Assembly: GCF_001544475.1 (NCBI RefSeq)
Contig: NZ_FCNW02000011.1
Coordinates: 1-64,000, forward strand
Length of the DNA: 64,000 nt
Source of the DNA: Caballeronia humi
GTDB taxonomy: Bacteria > Pseudomonadota > Gammaproteobacteria > Burkholderiales > Burkholderiaceae
Direction of reading: 5' to 3'
In this document: positions 35,985-43,915 of the stretch, in pieces
Numbering within the stretch: the first letter of the stretch is position 1
How the letters are laid out: the number at the start of each line of letters is the position of its first letter
The notes under the pieces: model-generated
What the model saw: only the letters and a program-made list of their open reading frames with translations
Told to the model about the DNA's origin: nothing
Databases searched by the model: none
Made by a program: the position numbers and the translations under genes

Positions 35985-36146
35985 ATGCTTCATTACGCCG
36001 CCGTTTTCTTCGTTATCGCGATCATTGCCGCCGTGTTCGGCTTCACAGGCATCGCGACGGGCGCGGCAGAAATCGCCAAGATCCTGTTCTATATTTTTCT
36101 CGTGGTTTTTGCGGTCACGTTGCTGCTCGGCGTCGTTCGGACCTGA
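35985..36146 (+). CDS. DUF1328 small membrane protein (53 aa)
   Basis: A 53-residue paralogue of the preceding gene: [20 protein letters not shown], then [13 protein letters not shown], then a second hydrophobic helix ending GVVRT. The central FTGIAxGAAxIAK motif is shared, while the C-terminal tail is shorter and lacks the KK pair. AGGGAGAG precedes the ATG. It sits between its paralogue and a ferritin-like gene in the same direction, so the three may be one transcript. Confidence 0.9.
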   Translation: MLHYAAVFFVIAIIAAVFGFTGIATGAAEIAKILFYIFLVVFAVTLLLGVVRT

Positions 36147-36247
36147 GCGAGTCCGGGCACGCCGCGTGCTTGAGTGGCGAAGATTGAGCGCGAATACAAG
36201 CGCTGCTTGAACACCGCCACACAACATCCCTTTCGAGGAGTATCTAA

Positions 36248-36823
36248 ATGTCGAAATCGTCTGCAGCAAAGGCTGAACCGGCCCAATCGAAGGACGCGTT
36301 TGTCCTGGATGTCGAAAAAATTCGCGCGGAAGCGCGTCAGCACATGGATGAAGGCGCGGTTACGTCGACCTACGGCGCCGATCGCGAAGTCGTGCTGAAG
36401 CTGCTGAACGACTCGCTCGCGACGGAAATCGTCTGCGTGCTGCGCTACAAGCGCCACTATTTCATGGCGAAGGGCATCCATTCGGAAGCGGTCGCCACCG
36501 AGTTCGGTGAACACGCGGCCGAGGAGCAGGAACACGCCGATACGATCGCCGAGCGCATCGTCCAGTTGGGCGGCGAGCCGAACTTCGCGCCGGACAGCCT
36601 CAAGTCGCGCTCGCACTCCGAATACAAGGAAGGCGCGAACCTGATCGACATGATCCGCGAGAACCTGATCGCCGAGCGCATCGCCATCGATACGTATCGC
36701 GAGATCATTCGCTACCTCGGCGACAAGGACGTGACGACGCGCCGTATGTTCGAGGACATCCTGGCGGTCGAAGAAGAGCATGCCGACGACATGGCCGACC
36801 TGCTCGAAGGCCGCAATGGCTGA
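36248..36823 (+). CDS. Ferritin-like (bacterioferritin-type) protein
   Basis: A 191-residue four-helix-bundle protein. Carboxylate and histidine ligands fall in the expected helix positions: LATEIVCVLRYKRHYF, EFGEHAAEEQEHADTIAERI, AERIAIDTYREIIRYLG and VEEEHADDMADLL, consistent with a di-iron ferritin-like site. The N-terminal 40 residues are polar. Close relatives are annotated as bacterioferritin or ferritin-like proteins and are often stress-induced. GAGGAG lies 10 bases before the start. Iron storage is likely but heme binding (methionine ligand) cannot be asserted. Position next to DUF1328 genes and a two-component system suggests an envelope or oxidative-stress module (inference). Confidence 0.85.
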   Translation: MSKSSAAKAEPAQSKDAFVLDVEKIRAEARQHMDEGAVTSTYGADREVVLKLLNDSLATEIVCVLRYKRHYFMAKGIHSEAVATEFGEHAAEEQEHADTIAERIVQLGGEPNFAPDSLKSRSHSEYKEGANLIDMIRENLIAERIAIDTYREIIRYLGDKDVTTRRMFEDILAVEEEHADDMADLLEGRNG

Positions 36824-36859
36824 GGGCCGTTCGCGCTTCAGGATGCGTGTGCCGCGCGG

Positions 36860-37501
36860 ATGCCGCCGATGATTCGAGTGCTGATAGCGGACGATCATGC
36901 GATCGTCCGGAGCGGGTTCAAGCAGTTCGTCGCCGACGAACCCGACATGGAAGTCGCAGGGGAAGCGTCCACCGGCGACGAAACGATCGCGCTCGTGCGC
37001 GCCGGATCGTTCGACGTCGTCCTGCTCGACATCGCGATGCCGGACAAGAACGGCATCGATACGTTGCGCGTCATCAAGCAGTTGCGGCCGGAGCAGGGCG
37101 TGCTGATGCTCTCGGGCTTTCCGGAGAGCCAGTACGCGATCAACCTCCTGCGCGCGGGCGCCAACGGCTATCTGAACAAGGACGCGGCGCCCGGCGAGAT
37201 CGTGCGCGCGATCCGCACGGTGGCGCGCGGGCATCGGTATCTGTCGGAATTCATCGCCGATGCGCTCGCCGATAAACTCGAGAAACCCGCGTCCGAGCGT
37301 CCACACGAGGCGCTCTCGGAACGCGAATTCCAGATCTTCTGCAAACTCGCGGGCGGGCGTATTCCGACCGAAATCGCGGAGGAACTGCACCTGTCGGTGA
37401 AGACGGTCAGCACGTATCGGGCGCGGGTGCTCGAGAAAATGCGGCTGTCGAACAACGCCGACCTTACGTACTACGCGATCAAGAACGGCCTGATCGAGTA
37501 G
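36860..37501 (+). CDS. LuxR/NarL-type response regulator
   Basis: A 213-residue response regulator: receiver domain (about 1-125) with the acidic pair in LIADDHAIVRSGF, phospho-acceptor Asp57 in VVLLDIAMPD, and the switch lysine in GYLNKDAAPGEI; then a C-terminal LuxR helix-turn-helix (about 145-210; LSEREFQIFCKLAGGRIPTE, VKTVSTYRARVLEKM). The start could also be the ATG nine bases downstream (MIRVLIADDH), which is the more conserved beginning. It is the natural partner of the HisKA_3 kinase at 34-35.5 kb, though on the opposite strand with four genes between. Confidence 0.92.
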   Translation: MPPMIRVLIADDHAIVRSGFKQFVADEPDMEVAGEASTGDETIALVRAGSFDVVLLDIAMPDKNGIDTLRVIKQLRPEQGVLMLSGFPESQYAINLLRAGANGYLNKDAAPGEIVRAIRTVARGHRYLSEFIADALADKLEKPASERPHEALSEREFQIFCKLAGGRIPTEIAEELHLSVKTVSTYRARVLEKMRLSNNADLTYYAIKNGLIE

Positions 37502-37563
37502 CGGCGACGGCGCGTTGCTTGGAGGAGCGGGGACAACGGATCGGCTAACAGGAGGCGCCCGCC

Positions 37564-37992
37564 GTGGGCAATCAGACGATCATCGACGACGCAGGCTCCG
37601 GCGCGCCCAGGCGGCCGCTGCGGGTGCTTTTGATCGAGGACTCGCCGCTGATCCGGCGCAGTCTGGTTGAGGCGATCGATGCGTCCGGCCAGTTGCGCGT
37701 AACCGCTTTCGCCGATTCGCCCGATGACGCCATTGCGCTGCTGGCGTCGGAATCGTTCGATGCGGTGATCGTCGACCTGCAACTCAAGCATGGGTCAGGC
37801 GTCGAGGTGCTGGCTTATCTGCAGGAAAAAGGACTCGTGAATTCATCGTTTGCCGCTGTGCTGACGAATCACGCGCTGCCTGCGTATCGCGAGCGCTGTC
37901 TGCAATACGGCGTGCAGCATTTCTTCGATAAATCGCTTGAGTTTGATCGCGTGATTGATGCATTGCATGATTACGCGAGAGAGCGGGGCTGA
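37564..37992 (+). CDS. Single-domain response regulator receiver protein
   Basis: A 142-residue protein consisting of a receiver domain only, after a 15-residue N-terminal tail. LLIEDSPLIRRSL has the acidic pocket, Asp71 in AVIVDLQLKHGSG is the phospho-acceptor, and HFFDKSLEFD contributes the lysine. No output domain is present, so it probably works as a phosphate sink or by protein interaction. The start is a GTG with an AGGAG-type site upstream. It lies 62 bases after the LuxR-type regulator and may belong to the same signalling system. Confidence 0.88.
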   Translation: MGNQTIIDDAGSGAPRRPLRVLLIEDSPLIRRSLVEAIDASGQLRVTAFADSPDDAIALLASESFDAVIVDLQLKHGSGVEVLAYLQEKGLVNSSFAAVLTNHALPAYRERCLQYGVQHFFDKSLEFDRVIDALHDYARERG

Positions 37993-37995
37993 CGT

Positions 37996-39201
37996 TCATC
38001 CTAGCTGCGACTCCGCTCCCACGCGCCCGCGCCGATGGCTCAACGCAGCGAGCCCGACTGCGGCCAGACCCGCGACACATACGCCCGTCCATCCGAACGC
38101 ATGCCACGCCAGCGACGCCACCGCCGACCCCGCCGCCCCGCCGATGAAATACGCGACCATGTAGACGGTGTTCACGCGGCTGCGCGCTTCGGGTGCGAGC
38201 GCGTAGATGCGCGTCTGGTTCGAGATCTGCGCGGCCTGCACGCCGACATCGAGCACGATCACGCCGATCACGAGCCCCGCGATGCTCCGTCCCGAGAACG
38301 CAAACACCACGAACGACAGCGCAACCAACGCGATCGACAGCGAGATGACCGCGCGCGGTCCGCGCCTGTCGGCCGTTTTGCCCGCGAGCGGCGCCGCGAG
38401 CGCGCCCGCCGCGCCGACGATCCCGAACAATCCTGCCGCCTGCGGCCCCATGTGGAAAGGTTCGCCCGCGAGCAGCAGCGTGAGCACCGACCAGAAGATG
38501 CTGAACGCCGCGAACATCGCGCCGCCCGTGAGTGACGCCTCGCGCAGCCCCGGATGCTCGGCGACGAGATGCCACATCGATACGAGCAGCTTGCCGTAGG
38601 GCAGCGTCGAGGTCGGCCGGCTCTTCGGCAAGCGCGTGATGACGACAACGGCAAGCAGGATCGTCGCCACGACGGACGCCCCGAACACCGCCCGCCAGCC
38701 GAAATACTGCGCGACGACCCCCGACACCGTGCGCGCGAGCAGGATGCCGAGCAGAAGCCCGCTCATCACCGTGCCGACGGCGTGGCCGCGTTCGGCGGCC
38801 GGCGCGAGTTCGGCGGAAAACGGCACGGCCTGCTGCGCGATCGTCGCGACGACGCCGATCGTGAAGCTCGCCGCGATCAGCACGGCGAGGGTGGGTGCGC
38901 CGGCCGCCCCGACGAGCGCGATGGCGAGCGCCGCGAGTTGCAGCAGGATCAGCAGGCGCCGGTCGAAGCGGTCGCCGAGCGGAGCCAGGAAGAACATCCC
39001 AAGGGCGTAGCCGAGTTGCGTCGCCGCCGGCACCGCGCCGATCAGCCACGCGCTCTCGGGAAACGACGCGCGGAAGTCTTCGAGCAGCGGCTGGTTGAAG
39101 TAGATGTTCGCGACCGACACGCCCGCGATCGTGGCGAGCAGCCACAGCGTGGCGCGCGAGTAGTGCGGATGGTGGTGCGGTGCCGGCGAGGATGAGGGCA
39201 T
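37996..39201 (-). CDS. MFS transporter (drug/metabolite efflux type)
   Basis: A 401-residue major facilitator with 12 predicted transmembrane helices. LAPLGDRFDRRLLILLQ between helices 2 and 3 is the family's motif A, and the second half repeats it in LAGKTADRRGPRAVIS. The start MPSSSPAPHHH at 39201 is taken because helix 1 begins 20 residues later; the frame is open much further upstream. It resembles the YnfM/arabinose-efflux-like group of proton-driven exporters, substrate unknown. Its stop is three bases from the convergent receiver gene's stop. Confidence 0.9.
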   Translation of the reverse strand: MPSSSPAPHHHPHYSRATLWLLATIAGVSVANIYFNQPLLEDFRASFPESAWLIGAVPAATQLGYALGMFFLAPLGDRFDRRLLILLQLAALAIALVGAAGAPTLAVLIAASFTIGVVATIAQQAVPFSAELAPAAERGHAVGTVMSGLLLGILLARTVSGVVAQYFGWRAVFGASVVATILLAVVVITRLPKSRPTSTLPYGKLLVSMWHLVAEHPGLREASLTGGAMFAAFSIFWSVLTLLLAGEPFHMGPQAAGLFGIVGAAGALAAPLAGKTADRRGPRAVISLSIALVALSFVVFAFSGRSIAGLVIGVIVLDVGVQAAQISNQTRIYALAPEARSRVNTVYMVAYFIGGAAGSAVASLAWHAFGWTGVCVAGLAAVGLAALSHRRGRVGAESQLG

Positions 39202-39398
39202 GTCGGGATCGGGTGACGGCGGGGAAGGTGCACTGACGGCCTGATAGCCGAGCCGCCGATCATACTGGAGACGCTTGGGTCTTGCAGAAGGCTCGTCCGC
39301 GAATCGGGGGTGGCGTTCCCCACGCGACGGGGGTGCTCGCACGCGGTCGACTTGCCTAAACTCTGGGCACGATGAAGTCACAGGCTGCGGAGGCCTCC

Positions 39399-39611
39399 AT
39401 GACGCCCGTTGCGCTTTACATCACCCCGCAGTACATCGCTTCGGTCCGCACCGGCCGGGGCCGCGCCTGCTTCGAAGGCACGGTGCGGTTCATCGACGTC
39501 GAGGCGCTGCCGTTCAACATCGAGCACGTTTGCCTGCTCGATCGCGATACGGCGATCGAAGCGTTATTCGATGCGGTGAGAGACGCCGAGCGGTTGCTGC
39601 GGGCGGTTTAG
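39399..39611 (+). CDS. Hypothetical protein (70 aa)
   Basis: A 70-residue protein without a family I recognise: MTPVALYITPQYIASVRTGR at the start, then an acidic, mixed alpha/beta-looking part ending AERLLRAV. ATG 39399 is chosen because GGAGG lies five bases before it; an ATG nine codons upstream has no such site. Codon usage is like the neighbours, so it is likely coding. It is divergent from the MFS gene and convergent with a small lipoprotein gene. Confidence 0.55.
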   Translation: MTPVALYITPQYIASVRTGRGRACFEGTVRFIDVEALPFNIEHVCLLDRDTAIEALFDAVRDAERLLRAV

Positions 39612-39626
39612 CGGATCGCGCCGCCC

Positions 39627-40019
39627 TTATTCCTGGCCGCCTTCCGGCACGGCGTCGTACACGCGCGCGAATTTTTCCGGCGCGAGCCACCGGAAGGTGT
39701 CGAGCGTTTCGCCCCGGAACGTGCATTCGACAGCGGCCGGAAGTTTCACTCGAGTCGCCTTCACGGTCTTGATCTCGCCGTTTTTCACAGGTTTAGTCTC
39801 AAGCGACTTGACCGTGGCGCCGTAGGTTGCCTCGACCACCACACGCGATCCTTTGTGGGCCACGCCGGTTCTATCGAACGACAAAGGCGGCTCGGAATCC
39901 GGATACGTCGCGATCATCTTTTGCTTGCAGACGCCGGCATTCTTATAGGCGCTCGTACAGCCGGTCGTGATCGCAAGGAGCAATGCGGAAAGAGCGACGA
40001 TTGGCAATCGAGTGGTCAT
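39627..40019 (-). CDS. Hypothetical lipoprotein
   Basis: A 130-residue protein with a lipoprotein signal: MTTRLPIVALSALLLAITTG followed by the lipobox cysteine (Cys21, ITTGC). The mature part contains KNAGVCKQKMIATYPDSEPP and a beta-rich remainder with one further cysteine pair possible (Cys32 and Cys101 or so). The start at 40019 gives a proper signal; the open frame upstream overlaps tRNA-Leu and is not coding. No known family; probably an envelope lipoprotein. Confidence 0.72.
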   Translation of the reverse strand: MTTRLPIVALSALLLAITTGCTSAYKNAGVCKQKMIATYPDSEPPLSFDRTGVAHKGSRVVVEATYGATVKSLETKPVKNGEIKTVKATRVKLPAAVECTFRGETLDTFRWLAPEKFARVYDAVPEGGQE

Positions 40020-40125
40020 GCGGCTCTCGTGTTCGATGACGTGTCCCGGGCGGGACGAATGAAGGGTGCGAAATGCACACGACAGATTCCGGGTCGCGGC
40101 TTCGATTCTGTGCGAAACCTGACTA

Positions 40126-40210
40126 TGGTGCCGGGGACCGGACTTGAACCGGCAAGCCGTTAGGCGGCGGATTTTAAGTCCGCTATGTTTACCAATTTCA
40201 TCACCCCGGC
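40126..40210 (-). tRNA. tRNA-Leu (anticodon TAA)
   Basis: An 85-nt class II tRNA with encoded CCA. Acceptor GCCGGGG/CCCCGGC, anticodon stem GCGGA/TCCGC around CTTAAAA with anticodon TAA, a long variable arm (GCCTAACGGCTTG) and T arm CCGGTTCAAGTCCGG. It reads UUA and UUG leucine codons. Confidence 0.96.
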
Positions 40211-40407
40211 AGGGCGGACGCGATTCTACCATTGCGCGTCGGCGCGGCAAAACGCCGCCGAGCCGTGCGGAGCCAGTCGGGACGGGTGGTTCGGTGGTTT
40301 TAAACCGCGACCGCTCCACCGCGCGATAGACATAAAAAGAGCCCAGTGCTCCGACGAGAACTGGGCAAAGCCGCCGGGATTCCGGCGACGGAGGTTCTTT
40401 CAAATAC

Positions 40408-40452
40408 AAAAAACCGGCCCGGTCGCGACAATGCCGCGACCGGGCCGGTTTT
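40408..40452 (-). terminator. Terminator of the DUF4148 gene
   Basis: AAACCGGCCCGGTCGCG and CGCGACCGGGCCGGTTT pair over 17 bases with a seven-base loop, and on the minus strand the stem is followed by a T-rich run. It lies about 45 bases after the stop. Confidence 0.85.
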
Positions 40453-40494
40453 CAGGAGCCGCGGACGATACCTTCATCCGCACGACGCTCCTGC

Positions 40495-40800
40495 TTACTG
40501 ACCAAAGTAAATCCCTTGCGACACCGGCGAGGCGACCTTGCCCGACTGCGCCGATCCATTGATCGAAGCTCCATAGCTCGTTTGCGTCGCGTCGTTCTGC
40601 GCGACGACCCGCGCTTGCGCAGCCTGGATGTCGGCCGGGTACGCCGGATCGCTGGCGTTCGGGTTGTAGCCGGCCTTTTCGAGCTGGACCAGTTCGGCGC
40701 GGACTTGCGCGCGGGTCAGCGGCGCGTTCGACTGAGCGAACGAAGCGACGGGAGCCGCGAGAACAGCGGCAACGACGACGGCTTGAATGAGCGATTTCAT
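40495..40800 (-). CDS. DUF4148 domain-containing secreted protein
   Basis: A 101-residue protein with a Sec signal, MKSLIQAVVVAAVLAAPVAS then FAQSN, cleaved after FAQ. The mature N-terminus LTRAQVRAELVQLEKAGYNP is the conserved DUF4148 segment; the rest is low in hydrophobicity and ends SQGIYFGQ. The family is abundant and highly multiplied in Burkholderiaceae as small periplasmic proteins of unknown function. Start 40800 is preferred to the ATG two codons upstream. A strong terminator follows. Confidence 0.9.
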   Translation of the reverse strand: MKSLIQAVVVAAVLAAPVASFAQSNAPLTRAQVRAELVQLEKAGYNPNASDPAYPADIQAAQARVVAQNDATQTSYGASINGSAQSGKVASPVSQGIYFGQ

Positions 40801-40962
40801 GATCAACTACCTCCAGATGGTTTTTCTTTGCTGTGAACACCGTTGTCCGCAGCCAGTGATTACATTGTAAGTAGATGATTAAGAAGATTTAACCGCGCAT
40901 CCGACGAATCATCCTTGCGAATCCTGCAATAATGAGATGACGTTCTCTCGGCTCTGAAGATC

Positions 40963-41427
40963 ATGTCCCCAGCGATCCGCATCGGCTTGATCTCCGATAC
41001 GCACAACCTTTTGCGTCCCGAAGCGCTCGCGGCACTTGAAGGCTGCGCGCAGATCATCCATGCAGGCGACATCTGCCGCCCGGCCGTCCTCGATGCGCTT
41101 GCCGATCTCGCGCCGCTCACCGTCGTACGCGGCAATAACGACTCCGGCCCAAGCATCGACGAACTCCCCGAAGCGACGACGCTCACTGTCGGCGGCGCGA
41201 CGATCTTCGTCGTCCACGACATCGCCGACGTGCCGCGCGACCTTGCCGGCATCGACGTCGTCGTGACGGGGCATTCGCACAAGCCGCTCGTCGAACGCCG
41301 CAGCGGCGTGTTGTTCGTGAACCCAGGCAGCGCGGGGCCGCGGCGTTTCACGCTGCCGGTCACGCTCGGCATGCTGACGATCGGCGGGGGCAAGATCGAC
41401 GCCCGCATCGTCCCTTTGCTCGACTAA
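40963..41427 (+). CDS. Metallophosphoesterase (YfcE/MJ0936 type)
   Basis: A 154-residue calcineurin-like phosphoesterase of the small YfcE type. All metal-binding motifs are present: ISDTH near residue 10-14, HAGDI near 34, RGNND near 57, and the paired HD and TGHSH near 86 and 104. The family forms a two-metal site and hydrolyses phosphodiesters in vitro; the physiological substrate is unsettled. It is a single-gene unit, with a strong hairpin terminator right after the stop that also serves the convergent MFS gene. Confidence 0.92.
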   Translation: MSPAIRIGLISDTHNLLRPEALAALEGCAQIIHAGDICRPAVLDALADLAPLTVVRGNNDSGPSIDELPEATTLTVGGATIFVVHDIADVPRDLAGIDVVVTGHSHKPLVERRSGVLFVNPGSAGPRRFTLPVTLGMLTIGGGKIDARIVPLLD

Positions 41428-41432
41428 AACGA

Positions 41433-41460
41433 GAAAAGCCGGCGTGGTCGCCGGCTTTTC
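41433..41460. terminator. Bidirectional terminator between phosphoesterase and ProP-like gene
   Basis: GAAAAGCCGGCG and CGCCGGCTTTTC form a 12-base stem around TGGT. Both strands end in a short T run, so it can stop the two convergent genes. Confidence 0.87.
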
Positions 41461-41475
41461 TTCGATGAAATACGC

Positions 41476-42945
41476 TTACGCGCGGACCGTGCCTTCAGGC
41501 AGGCGCTCGTCGTCCATTTCGGCCGCCACGCGCGCACCGCGCAGCACAGCATGCGCTTCCGCGCGGGTCGCGACGGCGGGCGGCGAGCCCTTCAGCGGCT
41601 TGCGAGCCGTCTCGTGCAGCGCGAGCACCGACACGATTCCGATCACCGACGCGCCCATCAGGTAGTACGCGGGCATCATCAGATTGCCGGTCGCATCGAC
41701 GAGCCACGCGGTGACGAGCGGCGTCGTCCCGCCGAACAGAGAAACGGACACATTGAAGCCGATCGCGAGCGCGCCATAGCGGATCTTTGTCGGAAAGAGC
41801 GCCGGCAGCGTCGACGGCATCACGCCGGTAAAGCACGACAGCATCACACCGAGGATCAGCATGCCGCTGAAAATCGGCGCGATCGTGCCCATGCGAATCA
41901 GTTGGAGCGCCGGAATCGACAGTACCAGCAAGCCCACACAACCCGCCAGCATCACGGGCTTCCGGCCGATCTTGTCGGAGAGATGGCCTGCGAAGAGCGT
42001 CATCGGCATCATCAGCACCATCACGACGAGCACGATGAAAAGGCCATGCGTCTCGTTGAACTTGAGGGTCGCCGACAGGTAGCTCGGCAGGTACGAGAGC
42101 GCCATGTAGTCGGTCACGTTGAAGATCAGCACGAGGCCGACGCACAGCAGAAGCGGCTTCCATTGCTGCACCAGCGTTTCGCGGAACTGGCGTTTGGGCG
42201 TCGCATGCGCTTCGGATTCGCGCTTGTCGGCTTCGCGCTGGAACGCGGGCGTTTCTTCGAGCTTCATCCGGATATAGAGCCCGATCAGCCCGAGCGGTCC
42301 GGCGACGAGAAACGGAATGCGCCAGCCCCACGACAGCAGCGATTCCTGCGAGAGCGTCGCCGTCAGCACTGCGACCACACCGGCGCCGAGCACGTAGCCG
42401 ACGAGCGTGCCGAATTCCAGAAAGCTCGCCATGAAACCGCGCTTCTTGTCCGGCGAGAATTCGGCGATGAAGGTCGCCGCGCCGCCGTACTCGCCGCCGG
42501 TCGAGAAACCTTGCAGCAGGCGCGCGACGAGCAGAAGGATCGGCGCGAAGATGCCGATCGTCGCGTAGCTCGGGATCAGGCCGATACAGAACGTGCCGAT
42601 CGCCATCATGATCATGGTCATCGCGAGTACACGCTTGCGGCCGATGCGGTCGCCGAGCGGCCCGAACACCATGCCGCCGAGCGGGCGCACGAGGAACGCG
42701 GCGGCGAATGTGCCGAAAGTGGCGAGCAACTGCGCGGTCGGATTGCTCGACGGGAAGAAGACCTTGCCAAGCGTCACGGCGATATAGCTGTAGACGCCGA
42801 AGTCGAACCATTCCATCGCGTTGCCGATCGCCATCGCGCCGACCGCGCGTTTCAGAAGCGATTGGTCGACGATGGTGATGTCATCGATGTCGAGGGATGA
42901 TTGCTGGTCGCGTTTGTTCCAGAGGCCGTCGTGTAAGGCGGTCAT
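41476..42945 (-). CDS. MFS transporter, ProP/metabolite:H+ symporter family
   Basis: A 489-residue, 12-helix major facilitator. AIGNAMEWFDFGVYSYIAV in helix 1 is the hallmark of the metabolite:proton symporter branch that includes ProP, KgtP and ShiA; FGPLGDRIGRKRVL is the loop 2-3 motif and GFSTGGEYGGAATFIAE is in helix 4-5. The 25-residue N-terminus and the long loop after helix 6 are typical. ProP imports proline and glycine betaine under osmotic stress; the C-terminal coiled coil that ProP itself has is absent here, so another compatible solute or an organic acid is possible. Confidence 0.88.
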   Translation of the reverse strand: MTALHDGLWNKRDQQSSLDIDDITIVDQSLLKRAVGAMAIGNAMEWFDFGVYSYIAVTLGKVFFPSSNPTAQLLATFGTFAAAFLVRPLGGMVFGPLGDRIGRKRVLAMTMIMMAIGTFCIGLIPSYATIGIFAPILLLVARLLQGFSTGGEYGGAATFIAEFSPDKKRGFMASFLEFGTLVGYVLGAGVVAVLTATLSQESLLSWGWRIPFLVAGPLGLIGLYIRMKLEETPAFQREADKRESEAHATPKRQFRETLVQQWKPLLLCVGLVLIFNVTDYMALSYLPSYLSATLKFNETHGLFIVLVVMVLMMPMTLFAGHLSDKIGRKPVMLAGCVGLLVLSIPALQLIRMGTIAPIFSGMLILGVMLSCFTGVMPSTLPALFPTKIRYGALAIGFNVSVSLFGGTTPLVTAWLVDATGNLMMPAYYLMGASVIGIVSVLALHETARKPLKGSPPAVATRAEAHAVLRGARVAAEMDDERLPEGTVRA

Positions 42946-43522
42946 AGGCGGGAATGCTCCGTGTCGATGCCGGGGTCCGCGAGGGACGCAACCGGCGCGC
43001 TCGTTCGAGCGCGTGTTGCCGGGAGTGCTGTTTCAAAGTGCAGTTTCGCGACGGTGCCGGAAAGCAGATGTCGCTCGGGTCGCCCGGGCAGGGGGCTTCG
43101 CGAATTCATGTGAAAAAGCAAAGCCAATGGATCGCGGCGAGGGTCGCGAAAGTGCACTCGATGAAAACAGCGCGAATCGACGAAAGCGGACGGCGAACTC
43201 GGAGACTGGTGCGAGGTGTGCCGCTACGTCGACGAAGAGGGCTTGGAACGAAAAAGGCCGGCGTGAAGCTGAAAAACAGCTAAAACCGACGCGCCTCTTT
43301 GTATAAAACTGTCACGAATCGCAGGGTGCCGGTAGGTTGCTTGACCAGAACGCATGCGCGTGAATGAAGGTGAATTACTGTTCGAAAGAAGAAGATGATA
43401 ACACGATGACAGACGAAGCGCAAACCGACGTGTCTGCCGGTCTTCTTGAAATGTCTTGAAGTCCTTATGCGGCGGGCGATCGCGCGATTTGTGAGCATCT
43501 GCTTAACACAGTTCGCGGGCGT
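42946..43522. other. 577-base gene-poor stretch upstream of the ProP-like gene
   Basis: Frames here are short or unlike proteins. The part nearest the transporter carries the 18-base palindrome CGCGCTCGTTCGAGCGCG at 42996-43013, surrounded by a further imperfect CCGGC/GCCGG pair, which could be an operator in the transporter's leader. I saw no clear promoter and nothing else identifiable; the region becomes AT-richer around 43290-43440. Confidence 0.45.
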
Positions 43523-43551
43523 AAAAAAACCGGCCCTGAAGGACCGGTTTT
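43523..43551 (-). terminator. Terminator of yggX
   Basis: On the minus strand AAAACCGGTCC and GGGCCGGTTTT pair with one mismatch around TTCA, followed by a run of T. It lies 23 bases after the yggX stop. Confidence 0.83.
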
Positions 43552-43573
43552 CGATGGCAACCGAGTGCGAATT

Positions 43574-43846
43574 TCAGCCCTGCGGCGGGACGTACCCCTG
43601 CGCGGTATCTGCGCCTTCGCCGAAGAAATACTTCTCCGTTTGCTTGAGCAGATATTGACGCGCGCGCGGATCGGCCATGTTCAGACGATTTTCGTTGATC
43701 AGCATGGTCTGTTGCTTGAGCCACCCTTGCCACGCTTCCTTCGACACCGTCTCGTAAATCCGTTTGCCGAGTTCGCCCGGCAGCGGCGGAAAATCGAGTC
43801 CCTCGGCTTCCTTGCCGAGCTTTGCGCATTGAATCATTCGGGCCAT
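43574..43846 (-). CDS. yggX: Probable Fe(II)-trafficking protein
   Basis: A 90-residue protein of the YggX family: [20 protein letters not shown] at the start, with the conserved cysteine at position 7, then [20 protein letters not shown] and [13 protein letters not shown]. The E. coli protein protects 4Fe-4S clusters from oxidation and may move iron. Length and all conserved blocks are normal. It is downstream of argA on the same strand, 69 bases after it, the usual arrangement in Burkholderiaceae. Confidence 0.96.
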   Translation of the reverse strand: MARMIQCAKLGKEAEGLDFPPLPGELGKRIYETVSKEAWQGWLKQQTMLINENRLNMADPRARQYLLKQTEKYFFGEGADTAQGYVPPQG

Positions 43847-43915
43847 CTTGTGTTTCTCCTAATCCAGTATCGGGGTATCGGGCATTCGTCTTAGTTTGCG
43901 AACGGCCGCAATCGG

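Noticed and set aside
43280..43498. A 72-codon minus-strand frame upstream of the ProP-like gene
   Set aside because: No ribosome-binding site, irregular composition, and it sits in an AT-richer non-coding stretch.
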